From a virus, in the IMG/VR virus record IMGVR_UViG_3300020477_000168, positions 1 through 20,677 of that record: a stretch of 20,677 bases of DNA; one strand, written 5' to 3'. The position numbers and the translations under genes were made by a program. Positions 1-8,440 of this stretch are shown in pieces. Each line of letters opens with the position of its first letter. Position 1 is the first letter of the stretch. Below the pieces are notes generated by a model. The model was not told where the DNA came from, ran no database searches, and saw only the letters and a list, made by a program, of their open reading frames with translations.

Positions 1-2
1 CA

Positions 3-338
3 GAGAGAGGGCTTATTTATCTAAACAATTATTCAACCTTTAATATGGTAAATAGTAGTCCAGCAGGAATTGACGGATATGTTAGCTATAAGTATGCAAC
101 AGCTTCCACTCCAGCCGATATTAAATTGGCAACAATTTATCTTACATCTGCAATGATAGCAATGAATGATGATTTGAATTTGATGCAAGAAGGCGATGAT
201 TCGATGGACAACGCTTCAAGATCCCAAAAGTTTGAAGATATGGCAATGAAAGTTTTAAAAGATAATAAAAGAATTGGTAGAAAAGTAGCAATGGCCACAG
301 GAATAGGTGGCTTTGGAACAGGGATGGTAGCTCCATAA
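3..338 (+). CDS. Head-tail connector-like protein (5' partial)
   Basis: The reading frame is open to the left edge of the window, so the gene very likely starts upstream; the first ATG inside the window is at 45, but in-frame residues ERGLIYLNNYSTFN precede it. The visible part is 111 residues, mainly helical (for example TPADIKLATIYLTSAMIAM), with a glycine-rich end (GIGGFGTGMVAP). Helices that begin with P-x-x-[IL] followed by an A-x-x-[LY] pattern are common in gp6/YqbG-like head-tail adaptors. The gene overlaps the next one at TAATGG and heads the tail operon, which is where a connector is expected. This is an inference from position and shape; there is no diagnostic motif. The ATG at 45 could still be the true start. 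Confidence 0.55.
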   Translation, partial: ERGLIYLNNYSTFNMVNSSPAGIDGYVSYKYATASTPADIKLATIYLTSAMIAMNDDLNLMQEGDDSMDNASRSQKFEDMAMKVLKDNKRIGRKVAMATGIGGFGTGMVAP

Positions 339-799
339 TGGCAGTTACCTATGCAACTTTAAACGATCCCGTTAGTACGGTAGTTTCTGTATTATCTGAT
401 AACTGGGCGCAAGTAGCATCAAGTGTTGATTCAACAACACCAACAATAGATGAGTCCTGGGACATGGGTAAAAAGAATTTGAAGAATGGAGATTTAATAC
501 GCTGTTATGAAGTAGCAGCGAATCACGACTTTTTAGGTATAGGAGATGGAGTAGACAAAGGAACTGCAAGAGTTTCTATTGATATATCCACAGCGGTAAG
601 TAGGTCAAGACTTAGAAAACTATACTCAGGAGTTGTAAGCATTATTAGAGGCGCAAGGGCAGGGAACTCATCTACAGCTCTTCACGCCAATTACGCAGAT
701 GTAAAACTGCTTTCAAGGGTAGACCAGTCTGATAAAAACAGACGATGGTACCGTTACGTTCTCGATTGTGAAATAACAAGTTACGAGGCGGTGGTATAA
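338..799 (+). CDS. Putative tail completion / neck protein
   Basis: A 153-residue protein encoded between the connector and the tail tube gene, in the slot normally held by the tail-completion or tail-terminator protein that joins the neck to the tail. It starts at an ATG overlapping the preceding stop and ends in a TAATGG overlap with the next gene, so translation is probably coupled. The second half alternates polar and hydrophobic residues (ARVSIDISTAVSRSRLRKLY, then a closing strand RYVLDCEITSYEAVV), which fits an alpha/beta fold like other tail terminators, but no motif is decisive. The function is assigned from gene order and size only. Confidence 0.5.
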   Translation: MAVTYATLNDPVSTVVSVLSDNWAQVASSVDSTTPTIDESWDMGKKNLKNGDLIRCYEVAANHDFLGIGDGVDKGTARVSIDISTAVSRSRLRKLYSGVVSIIRGARAGNSSTALHANYADVKLLSRVDQSDKNRRWYRYVLDCEITSYEAVV

Positions 800-2154
800 T
801 GGTACGACTAACACAAAATATAGAGGCAGCTTTTCAACCAGAAGTTACGGCAGCGTCTGGAGGCAGTAATGCTTACGGAAATCCAGACCCCGATTCTGCA
901 TTGAAACACTTAGGTCTACTGGACACATTCGACCCAAGGTCGGTAGAAATGAACGTGACTCCTGTTGCATCAATTGGACAATCCACAGAAGGATTCCATG
1001 CAAAGGGGCCAATAGCAGTTAATGTTCCAATTAAAGTAGCAGTTCAAGGCACTGGTACGGGATGGCAGGAATTAATTGGCAGAGCTATTGGAGGAACATC
1101 AATTAACAGTGTTTTAGTTCCGCACAATTTAACCAATGTTGCAGATAGTTTGTCTGTTTTGGTTAGAGATAATGGAACCAACGAATACACTTTGGCAACT
1201 GGAGTTGTTCCTAATGAAGTTACATTAGAAGCCGATTACACGTCAGGAGGATATATGACGGTAGATGCCACATGCACGGCCCTTGTGACTCAGGATTCCA
1301 CAGGAACCAATGCAAATTTTGCAGACGATAGTTTATTTTTAAATGATAACTTTTCATCATCTACATTCCCATCAGCCCCAACCGCAGACCCATTGTTGCC
1401 AACTGATTTATCAATAACAGTGGGATTAGCAGCAGCGTCAAATTATATTCAAGTTGATGGCCCTGCTGGAAGCTGGATGGATGTGGGTGAAAAATATATG
1501 AGATTTTATACAGACGATACTACACTCGCTGCAAGTGTTCCAAATGGCGATGATGCTTCTATTGTAGCTGATGGGATTATTGATTTAACTCACGGTAACG
1601 CTGACGACACACAAAACGTAGATGACTTGGCAGATTCAGGATGGTCTGGTTGGACTGTTACAAAAGGTGGCAGCACAGTCAGTTCTCTTGATTTATTAAA
1701 AGGCAAATATAATACAGAGTCAGCAGTAAATGTGTATGCAACAGATAATATGACAACCACATTTTCAAATCTTAAGACTGTTAAACTTAAGATAGCAAAT
1801 AACAACGTTCCTGTTGCAGGTAAGACAACTCGCAACTCTGTAACAAAATGGTTAGCCCATAATGCAATTAGCAGAGGATTGGCAGATGTAACATTGGAGC
1901 TAACAATGACAGCTGAAGATGAAACATGGTATGACAAATATGTAGCACAAACTACCATTCCTTTAATAAGGATGGACTTTGGTGCATCTTATGGTTCAAT
2001 CGCTTTAACTAACGGAACAATAACAGCTTTTTCCAGACCTATGTCTGGGGCAGGTGAGATAGTAGATACAATGACTATCAAGTTTCGTGGGGCAGGTGAT
2101 TACAAAAACTTTAGTTCACACGCAATATCCGCAGATTGGTCGCTGAGCACTTAG
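799..2154 (+). CDS. Putative major tail tube protein
   Basis: A 451-residue protein following the tail-completion gene. It begins MVRLTQNIEAAFQPEV and ends with a segment typical in style of tail tube subunits (residues about 390-451: SYGSIALTNGTITAFSRPMS, then DTMTIKFRGAGDYK), rich in short beta strands, Gly, Ser and Thr. The middle (residues about 150-330) is long and Asp/Asn/Thr-rich and may be an inserted surface domain, since tube proteins are often 150-300 residues. No signal peptide or membrane segment is visible. It is the first large tail structural gene and precedes the assembly and tape measure genes, as in siphovirus tail operons. A different tail structural role remains possible. 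Confidence 0.6.
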   Translation: MVRLTQNIEAAFQPEVTAASGGSNAYGNPDPDSALKHLGLLDTFDPRSVEMNVTPVASIGQSTEGFHAKGPIAVNVPIKVAVQGTGTGWQELIGRAIGGTSINSVLVPHNLTNVADSLSVLVRDNGTNEYTLATGVVPNEVTLEADYTSGGYMTVDATCTALVTQDSTGTNANFADDSLFLNDNFSSSTFPSAPTADPLLPTDLSITVGLAAASNYIQVDGPAGSWMDVGEKYMRFYTDDTTLAASVPNGDDASIVADGIIDLTHGNADDTQNVDDLADSGWSGWTVTKGGSTVSSLDLLKGKYNTESAVNVYATDNMTTTFSNLKTVKLKIANNNVPVAGKTTRNSVTKWLAHNAISRGLADVTLELTMTAEDETWYDKYVAQTTIPLIRMDFGASYGSIALTNGTITAFSRPMSGAGEIVDTMTIKFRGAGDYKNFSSHAISADWSLST

Positions 2155-2166
2155 GTAGGTAACTCA

Positions 2167-2733
2167 ATGGTAAGAGTCAAAGGTCAGATAGACGCCCCAC
2201 TCGTAGACATAGCAAATGTCAGGCAAGAGTATTGGCAACGTAAAGAAGTTCGGTTGCCTTCTATTGCTAAGTTTATGCCTAAGAAGAAAGTGTGGTTTGG
2301 TTTAAGAGAAGTTGAGCAGGAACCTAAAATCATAATTCGTAGATTAAGTGAAGAAGAGTGGAGATCAATAAATGAGAGATTTTGGCAAGTTAGAGAAAAC
2401 TTGGCTAAGAAGTTGCCTACGTTAAGAAAACTATACGAGAAAGCATCAAAGGGTTTAACTCTAAAAAAGGCTGAGCAAAAAGTTCTTAATAATTCACAAA
2501 CAGAATCAATGCCAATTTACATCGCAATGTTAGAGTTAATGATAGAAGAACCAAATCTAAGTTATGATGATGTGAGAGTATTAATTGATTCATTGGATGA
2601 TTATGACAGAGAAACATTGTTATCTTACGTTAATTCATTAACTTCTGAGAAAGCGATTGTAGCTCATAGAGTTAATCAAGAGAGAATGGAAGAGTTAAAT
2701 AAGATGGAAAGACAGGTGGCAGCAGGACTATAA
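2167..2733 (+). CDS. Putative tail assembly chaperone-like protein
   Basis: A 188-residue, strongly charged and largely helical protein placed between tail tube and tape measure, the position of tail assembly chaperones (lambda gpG/T-like). It starts 12 bases after the tail tube stop, with GGTAGGTAAC upstream as a possible ribosome site. Residues 30-60 hold short strands (PKKKVWFGLREVE, PKIIIRRLSEEEW) and the rest is helix with Lys/Glu/Arg. The stop overlaps the next ATG (TAATGG). Classical chaperone pairs use a -1 frameshift to make a longer form; I see no obvious slippery heptamer near the end and no second overlapping frame, so one product is assumed. Confidence 0.45.
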   Translation: MVRVKGQIDAPLVDIANVRQEYWQRKEVRLPSIAKFMPKKKVWFGLREVEQEPKIIIRRLSEEEWRSINERFWQVRENLAKKLPTLRKLYEKASKGLTLKKAEQKVLNNSQTESMPIYIAMLELMIEEPNLSYDDVRVLIDSLDDYDRETLLSYVNSLTSEKAIVAHRVNQERMEELNKMERQVAAGL

Positions 2734-3407
2734 TGGTAACAGTAGACGAGTTAATGGTTGTATTGGACGCAGATCCGACTGGTTTGGAACAAGGTTTGTC
2801 AGATGCGACATCTGCTACAGAGGATTTTACGCAGGAGCAACAGGCAAATAGTTTAGCTGCAATGGAAAACTTAGCTCGTCAAGAAGCAATGGTAGGAAGT
2901 TTAAACCAAATAACTGGTGGATATGGTAAAGCAATAGGAGCTTCTCAAAAGTTAGGTCTTGTTAATGAAGAACAGTTTAAAGCTTTAGAGAAATCCAGGG
3001 CTGCAATGGAATTAATTGCAGGGCCAATGGAAATGTTTATTGCAATGAAGAAATTAATGACGGCTGTCGAGACTGCTGAAACAGGAGCTAAAACAGCCAA
3101 TACAGGAGCAACAAGTGCAGCTACTGCATCCACTTGGGGATTCAATACTGCATTATTGGCAAATCCTGTGGTGTGGATTGTTGTAGCCATAATTGCCTTA
3201 GTTGTAGCTTTAGTACAATTAGAACGCAAATTTGGTATGGTGTCAATGGCGGTTGATGGATTAACTGGTTACTTTAAAATGTGGTTAGATATGTTAGATA
3301 AAATAATGGGTTCAATGAAAGGCTTAACCAGTTCGGCAGCAGAGCTGGGCGATGCTTTAACCTTCGGCCCAATTAGCGGAGTAATGAATTTGCTGGGAGG
3401 TAGATAA
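2733..3407 (+). CDS. Putative short tail tape measure protein
   Basis: A 224-residue protein with tape measure hallmarks: an N-terminal segment VDELMVVLDADPTGLEQGLS followed by Ala/Gln/Glu-rich helix, an Ala/Thr-rich linker (about 110-130), a hydrophobic stretch NPVVWIVVAIIALVVALVQL (about 144-163), and a helical glycine-rich tail. Tape measure proteins set tail length and are normally among the largest genes, often 600-1500 residues, so this is unusually short. It follows the chaperone-like gene and precedes the distal-tail gene, as expected. It ends in a TAATG overlap with the next gene. The membrane-like segment may insert during genome entry, as proposed for other tape measures. Confidence 0.6.
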   Translation: MVTVDELMVVLDADPTGLEQGLSDATSATEDFTQEQQANSLAAMENLARQEAMVGSLNQITGGYGKAIGASQKLGLVNEEQFKALEKSRAAMELIAGPMEMFIAMKKLMTAVETAETGAKTANTGATSAATASTWGFNTALLANPVVWIVVAIIALVVALVQLERKFGMVSMAVDGLTGYFKMWLDMLDKIMGSMKGLTSSAAELGDALTFGPISGVMNLLGGR

Positions 3408-6400
3408 TGACTGAAACTCATCTTTTTTCAGGAGACCAATTCTATGCTACTACAGATACTTGTTATTTAGATAGTGGCAATCCAAATAATAATTATCAAG
3501 GGTATGATTGGGACTTGATAAGTGATGGTAGTACTACTACCAGAATGGGAATTATGATGTTTAAAATTCCAGACAGAAGTAGTGCTATAGTGCAACCAAT
3601 TAGTGATAAGGCATACATTAGTCAAATTGATTTAAAGTTAGACATATCGAATGCAGGGGCATCTCTATATTTTTGGCCATTAAGTTCATCACATACAAGT
3701 GCGATAGACTTTGCATTGGCTACATACAGTCGTCCTGGAATACTTGGCGATTCGAGTAATATAAAATGGAATCCTGCAAGTTGGTCGCATATTGATCCTT
3801 CACATACGACAACGGTTCTTATTGGTGGCAATATGCTTGGCCAGTTAGTTGTCAGTTCTACTGGAGTAAAAACATTTAGTATAACTCCTGAGATGTTAAA
3901 AATCTTAGGTGCAGATTTTGGTTCGACTGTTTATCTTGCAGTTTACGCATCAAGTAATAATAACGTAATAGTAGACTGGAGTGATTCATCGATAGAAATG
4001 AAAACAAAAGAAACCCCTCCTGATATTGCTACCTTAACATCAGCAGTATCTTCTGATGGCCTTTCGGCCAATTTAAGTGTAAAGGTACCCAATGATAATT
4101 CTATAACTGAGTTTTATTTAGAAGCAGCTTCTTCAGCAGGAATTAGTGCAACGGCAAGTGGCGACTATATTCAGGGTCAACCTAAAATTAACGAAACCGA
4201 AGTTGTGCCAATGGCTTCCGTGGCTACGCTTACGCAAGGGGCAAACAAATACGTTAGAGTGTTTACAGAAAATGACGAACACGCTAATGCTTCTGCACAG
4301 GGAGGAAATGAAATTGTATTATTTCGCCCCCAAATAAACGCAGCCGTAATCTATACTGATTCTGCATTATCTTCCGCAATAGCAAATAGTAAAGAAAATG
4401 TTACACTCGGTCAGAAGGTTTATCTTAAAGTTACCAATTCGGCAGTAGGTACTGCATCAACAGGAAACAAATACACAAAGCTTAGAGTTAATTGGGATTC
4501 AGGATCAAGCGACACGGATGAAGATTATAGCACGTATGATATGGTAGATTTAACGCCTGTATTACATAACGGTTCTAACACCGTAGTAAGTCATCGTTAT
4601 CATTCTGCTGGAGCCAAAGTAGTTAAGGTGCAAGTAGAAGATGAAAATGGATTCAGGTCTGACAAGACTTCACTTACAGGATATGCAGTAGATGTCAAAA
4701 CAGGGCTTCCTACAGCAGTTGTGTCGCCATCAAGAACTAAAGTAACAACTGCAAAATATGGGGATCGAACAACCGCAGTTACATTATCTGGTCAACAGTC
4801 CAGGACAAGTGGTTCTAATATTTCGATTGAACATTATGGTTGGGGCTATACCGCAGGAGCTGCACAAACAATAGTAACTGCAAATGCCTTAGAAAACGAT
4901 AATAGTATATTTGATGATAACTCTAAACGTGTTAAAATAGCATCATTAGCAAATGTGGATGTTGATGATACGGTTTTCAAAATATTTGGTTTGGCATCAT
5001 TTACAAGTGCAGGGGTTGGCGTTAAAGATACAGACACAACTAACTTTGATCATTATGCATACACTTCGGCAACGGCATCTCCATTAACATTTGATGAGGA
5101 TGCACGACCTAATATTGGAAGTGAAGCTGTAGATTCGGCAGGTAATCATGTTTATTTTAAAGAAATAGAATGTGTTGTTTGTACTACTAAAGCAGGAAAC
5201 GAGAACAGTGCAATATACGATAGTCAACGATATGTATTGCTAACAAGTGCAAGTGATGAAGATAGTAGTGCAAGTCAAGTAATAAATTCTGATTTAAGAT
5301 ATGACAGTAACGTAGCTGCTTCTTTAATAGATTCTACTGACAATGTAGGAGAAACCTATACTGCAACAGATGAAATATTAACACGTTCAGGTGCTACTGT
5401 AACCGACCATCCTGAAGTAATTAGAATTAACAATGAGGATTTGTTTATTCACCATGAATCAAGTAATGATGTTCTTGTAATTAGAGGATATAATGGAACT
5501 ACTGCAACAGCCCATGACAGTGGAGATGCAATTAATGTTTATCGTTTGCCTTCTCGATATAGGTGGGGAGGATATGCAATGATTCAAGGAACTAATATAG
5601 ATTTTGCATCAGCAGGAACGATTGACATTGGTGACGGACTTTTTGATGAAAATTGTTCAGCAGGTAACGAAAAAGATTGGTTTGCACAGGGATTCTACAT
5701 TGGCGATATAATTAAAGTAGGAAATACAGCAGGTAGCAATGGAACTTACGATAGTCCTAAGTATTATAAAATTAAAACAATTACAGCAAGTGGTGCAAGT
5801 TCGGGCAACGATTACGATATAGTTACTATTGAAACTGATTCAGCAAATTTAACTGAAGAGGAACAAACCTATGTAAGCACTTCACTAACAACGGATGCAA
5901 ATGAACTTCCAGTAATAGTTCGTGATGATTCTGCCAAAAAGCCAAGCATTACGGCAGCGATATACAATACTGCAAACAATGATGATACAGTTACATTTTA
6001 TATGGGAATATTTGATTCAACGCAATCAAGGTTTTCAGCTCAGGATAAGAGTAGCACAACCACTAATCATAATTTTAGTTACCATTGGTCAGAAGATACA
6101 GTAGATGTAAGGGCAGTAACTCCAACTACTTTGGATCTTGATACTTTGGCCGATGCAAGTAATATAGCAATCGAAAAAGTAAACATTACACGTAGTGGAG
6201 GTATTAGTTCACAAATGCCTTTAGGAATAAGACGTTATCCTGTTGGTGTAACCAGGACTAAATTAGGAATACCAAAAGTATCAATTCAAGCCAAAGCATT
6301 AGACCAAACAGGTTATCGGGCATTATTTAGTTTAGTTGAAGGAAATAGATATGATTACGTTTTCTTAGATAGTAAAAAGTTAGACTCGCCAACTGTATCT

Positions 6401-6514
6401 TATCGGACTTTGCGAATGCGTTTAGAATCAGGTAATATCACAAAAGATACTTCCGACCCTAACGTATATGTAGCAAATCTAAATTTTGTAATACTTGGCG
6501 AGGATGTAAGTTAA
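3407..6514 (+). CDS. Large tail fibre / distal tail protein with carbohydrate-binding-like domains
   Basis: A 1035-residue structural protein, the largest in the window. Residues about 9-200 resemble a DNRLRE-type beta domain (DQFYATTDTCYLDSGNPNNN, then RMGIMMFKIPD and YISQIDLKL). Residues about 205-300 look FnIII-like. Residues about 335-430 resemble a PKD domain (KVYLKV ... SHRYHSAGAKVVKVQVED). Around residue 670-710 is the phrase VLVIRGYNGTTATAH, a form common in phage fibre and tail repeats. The C-terminus (about 930-1035, RYPVGVTRTKLGIPKVSIQ to LNFVILGEDVS) looks like a distal-tail (Dit) type domain. Together this suggests adhesion domains joined to a baseplate-attached domain that recognise the host surface. 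Domain calls are by eye. It overlaps the hub gene at TAATG. Confidence 0.6.
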   Translation: MTETHLFSGDQFYATTDTCYLDSGNPNNNYQGYDWDLISDGSTTTRMGIMMFKIPDRSSAIVQPISDKAYISQIDLKLDISNAGASLYFWPLSSSHTSAIDFALATYSRPGILGDSSNIKWNPASWSHIDPSHTTTVLIGGNMLGQLVVSSTGVKTFSITPEMLKILGADFGSTVYLAVYASSNNNVIVDWSDSSIEMKTKETPPDIATLTSAVSSDGLSANLSVKVPNDNSITEFYLEAASSAGISATASGDYIQGQPKINETEVVPMASVATLTQGANKYVRVFTENDEHANASAQGGNEIVLFRPQINAAVIYTDSALSSAIANSKENVTLGQKVYLKVTNSAVGTASTGNKYTKLRVNWDSGSSDTDEDYSTYDMVDLTPVLHNGSNTVVSHRYHSAGAKVVKVQVEDENGFRSDKTSLTGYAVDVKTGLPTAVVSPSRTKVTTAKYGDRTTAVTLSGQQSRTSGSNISIEHYGWGYTAGAAQTIVTANALENDNSIFDDNSKRVKIASLANVDVDDTVFKIFGLASFTSAGVGVKDTDTTNFDHYAYTSATASPLTFDEDARPNIGSEAVDSAGNHVYFKEIECVVCTTKAGNENSAIYDSQRYVLLTSASDEDSSASQVINSDLRYDSNVAASLIDSTDNVGETYTATDEILTRSGATVTDHPEVIRINNEDLFIHHESSNDVLVIRGYNGTTATAHDSGDAINVYRLPSRYRWGGYAMIQGTNIDFASAGTIDIGDGLFDENCSAGNEKDWFAQGFYIGDIIKVGNTAGSNGTYDSPKYYKIKTITASGASSGNDYDIVTIETDSANLTEEEQTYVSTSLTTDANELPVIVRDDSAKKPSITAAIYNTANNDDTVTFYMGIFDSTQSRFSAQDKSSTTTNHNFSYHWSEDTVDVRAVTPTTLDLDTLADASNIAIEKVNITRSGGISSQMPLGIRRYPVGVTRTKLGIPKVSIQAKALDQTGYRALFSLVEGNRYDYVFLDSKKLDSPTVSYRTLRMRLESGNITKDTSDPNVYVANLNFVILGEDVS

Positions 6515-7596
6515 TGCCTTTAGTAGAATCAGACTTTTTAGCAGACCAGGTAGATATTGAAGCTACTGTTGATAATAACCAGTTTTTAACTATTAGTAAA
6601 ATATTATACAAAGCAGCCGTAAATGAACCACGATCTGTAACTCTACAAATATCAGATAGAGAATCATTACAAAAGGCACGTTTGGGAGGTAAATTAATAA
6701 TGACTGTGGGCAGAGGTGATGCCATTCGCAATTTGGCGTTTGAAGGAATTATTAAGATTATTAAACCAGGAAACCAAATACATTCTATTACTGCTGTAGA
6801 TAGGATTACATCTTTAGCAACATCAGAGTATGTTAATTATAAACCTGAAGATATAGAAGGGCAGGATCTTTATTTTTTAATTAGAGATGCAGCCGATTAC
6901 CAGGATATTGATGTATCTGATGCGTTGGGTGGTTCAGGCATAATAGCTAATTCGGAAATGAATTTAACGGGTTTACATAGACGGAAAGACTTTATTGATA
7001 AATGTATGGAATACATGATCAAAACTTATGATGATGACTTCCATGAAAAGACTGATTTTTTAAGGTATAATTATGCTATACGTTCTGGTAATAAGTTTGA
7101 TATATTTTTACCAGATTATAAAAACAAATCAGCAAAAGGCGTTCTAAAAATATCTGAAGATGATGCAAATATAACTGGCGAAGGTATTGTTGCTCAGATT
7201 GATACTACCAGGTTATACAATTCTGTAACTGCAATTAGTAAGAGTGATTCTTCTATATTTAAAACAGTAAACAATGACAGTAGTATTAATCAATACGGAC
7301 CTAATTCAACGACAATTACATTAGATACTGAAAACAAATCATTGCTTGAAGACGCAGCGTATGAGATTATACAGACTTATTCAACGCCAACATTTAGTTA
7401 TACTATTGCAATGCACAATGCAGATTGGCTTGGGTTAGGCGATTTAGTACAGTTAGATGTCCCTATGTTAGAGAAAGATATAATCCTGCCTGTGGTAGCC
7501 TATGAGACTGAGATAGGCGACAGTATGTTTACTAAGCTAACGGTGGGAGAGCCTACGCTAACATTGAAAGACTTTGTAAGACAACTACAACTTTAG
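6514..7596 (+). CDS. Putative baseplate hub / tail-associated protein
   Basis: A 360-residue protein directly after the fibre/distal-tail gene, in the position of the gp27/Tal-like hub that closes the tail tip. The sequence shows alternating strands and helices, with phrases expected of hub proteins: a strand pair around FEGIIKIIKPGNQIHSITAV, a central helical domain, and a C-terminal strand region (WLGLGDLVQLDVPMLEKDI) that resembles the second tube-like domain. No peptidase or lysozyme motif is seen, so the tip seems to lack a recognisable cell wall enzyme. The stop codon overlaps the stop codon of the convergent methylase gene by three bases. The call rests on order and general fold. Confidence 0.6.
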   Translation: MPLVESDFLADQVDIEATVDNNQFLTISKILYKAAVNEPRSVTLQISDRESLQKARLGGKLIMTVGRGDAIRNLAFEGIIKIIKPGNQIHSITAVDRITSLATSEYVNYKPEDIEGQDLYFLIRDAADYQDIDVSDALGGSGIIANSEMNLTGLHRRKDFIDKCMEYMIKTYDDDFHEKTDFLRYNYAIRSGNKFDIFLPDYKNKSAKGVLKISEDDANITGEGIVAQIDTTRLYNSVTAISKSDSSIFKTVNNDSSINQYGPNSTTITLDTENKSLLEDAAYEIIQTYSTPTFSYTIAMHNADWLGLGDLVQLDVPMLEKDIILPVVAYETEIGDSMFTKLTVGEPTLTLKDFVRQLQL

Positions 7597-8345
7597 AATA
7601 GTTTTGTTTGTTGCTTATCAGATTCTTCCCACGGATTTAACTTAAGCTCTTCAATCTTATAGTACACTCTTGCTATGTTTCTCCATTCTCTTACAAACAC
7701 AGGTCTCAATGTTTTTTTGTTCTGAGCTGCAATTATATCAACTTGTTTCATTAGATTTCTAAGATTAAATTCATCTAAACTATTAATATTATAAAATCTT
7801 TTTACATAATCTAATCGTTTCCATCGTTTGTGTCCCAATTCTCCATAAGTAATAATTAATCCTTTCTTAGCAAGTTTCAATGATAAATCGAAACATTCGT
7901 ATGCGGATCCGAAGGGGTCTAAGTCAATCAGGTCAAACTTCTTTCCATCATAATACATTTTGCATAATAGTTTTAAAGCAGGTAGATTAAAATCACAATT
8001 AGTAAACTCTTTGTTTTTATCATTAGTAGTTAAAATTATATCTTGTAGCAATCGTTCTTTGTAATTTTTGTAAAACGATTCTTCTCCAGCATATAAATCT
8101 AAAACGTTTGTAGGTTGAATATTAAGTAAATACTTTGTGTTAGTTTTGTATTTGTCTTTACGATGTTTATCATTATATGTAGTGTTACTTTTGTTTAATC
8201 TCTTAAGTTTTATTTGGATAGACACTTCAGTTCTGTCAAGTTCTTTGGCTATATCTTTGTTAGATAATCCTTTAGCTTTTAATTCTTTAAGAGATTTAAT
8301 ATCTTCTTCTTCCCATTTGCGTGGTTTACTTTTTGTAACGTGCAT
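7593..8345 (-). CDS. Trm1-like SAM methyltransferase with N-terminal helix-turn-helix
   Basis: A 250-residue protein. I chose the ATG at 8345 (MHVTKSKPRKWEEED) because it overlaps the stop of the upstream mini-gene as TAATG; a start 8 codons earlier (8369, GTG-type) is possible. Residues about 9-50 form a helix-turn-helix of SANT/GcrA style (KWEEEDIKSLKELKAKGLSN, DIAKELDRTEVSIQIKLKRL). Residues about 79-250 are a Rossmann methylase: motif I VLDLYAGEESF and motif IV DLIDLDPFGSA (143-146 DPFG). DPFG is the signature of Trm1, which dimethylates N2 of guanine 26 in tRNA. Trm1 is usually near 380 residues and lacks an N-terminal HTH, so DNA may be the substrate here. It is last in the minus-strand operon with a DNA methylase. 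The substrate is inferred, not shown. Confidence 0.7.
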   Translation of the reverse strand: MHVTKSKPRKWEEEDIKSLKELKAKGLSNKDIAKELDRTEVSIQIKLKRLNKSNTTYNDKHRKDKYKTNTKYLLNIQPTNVLDLYAGEESFYKNYKERLLQDIILTTNDKNKEFTNCDFNLPALKLLCKMYYDGKKFDLIDLDPFGSAYECFDLSLKLAKKGLIITYGELGHKRWKRLDYVKRFYNINSLDEFNLRNLMKQVDIIAAQNKKTLRPVFVREWRNIARVYYKIEELKLNPWEESDKQQTKLF

Positions 8346-8440
8346 TAATTCACCTTGTCCCACCAACAATCAAAACATAAACCAAATTGTTTTTTTAATG
8401 CAGATTCTTTAACATAAAAATTACATTTTTTACAATGCAT
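8345..8440 (-). CDS. 31-residue zinc-ribbon mini-protein
   Basis: A very small gene between the two methylases, coupled on both sides by TAATG overlaps: its ATG overlaps the stop of the DNA methylase and its stop overlaps the start of the Trm1-like gene. It encodes 31 residues, MHCKKCNFYVKES and then GLCFDCWWDKVN, with Cys3-x2-Cys6 and Cys22-x2-Cys25, enough to hold one zinc ion. The tight double overlap and intact cysteine pairs make it a real gene despite its size. It may be an accessory or DNA/RNA-contacting partner of the methylases; the role is unknown. Confidence 0.75.
   Translation of the reverse strand: MHCKKCNFYVKESALKKQFGLCFDCWWDKVN

Noticed and set aside
142-569. Long minus-strand frames opposite the first two tail genes
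   Set aside because: They are antisense shadows of plus-strand genes with typical coding features and continuous overlaps.
2600-2760. Programmed frameshift for the tail assembly chaperone
   Set aside because: No slippery heptamer near the gene end and no overlapping open frame that would extend it.
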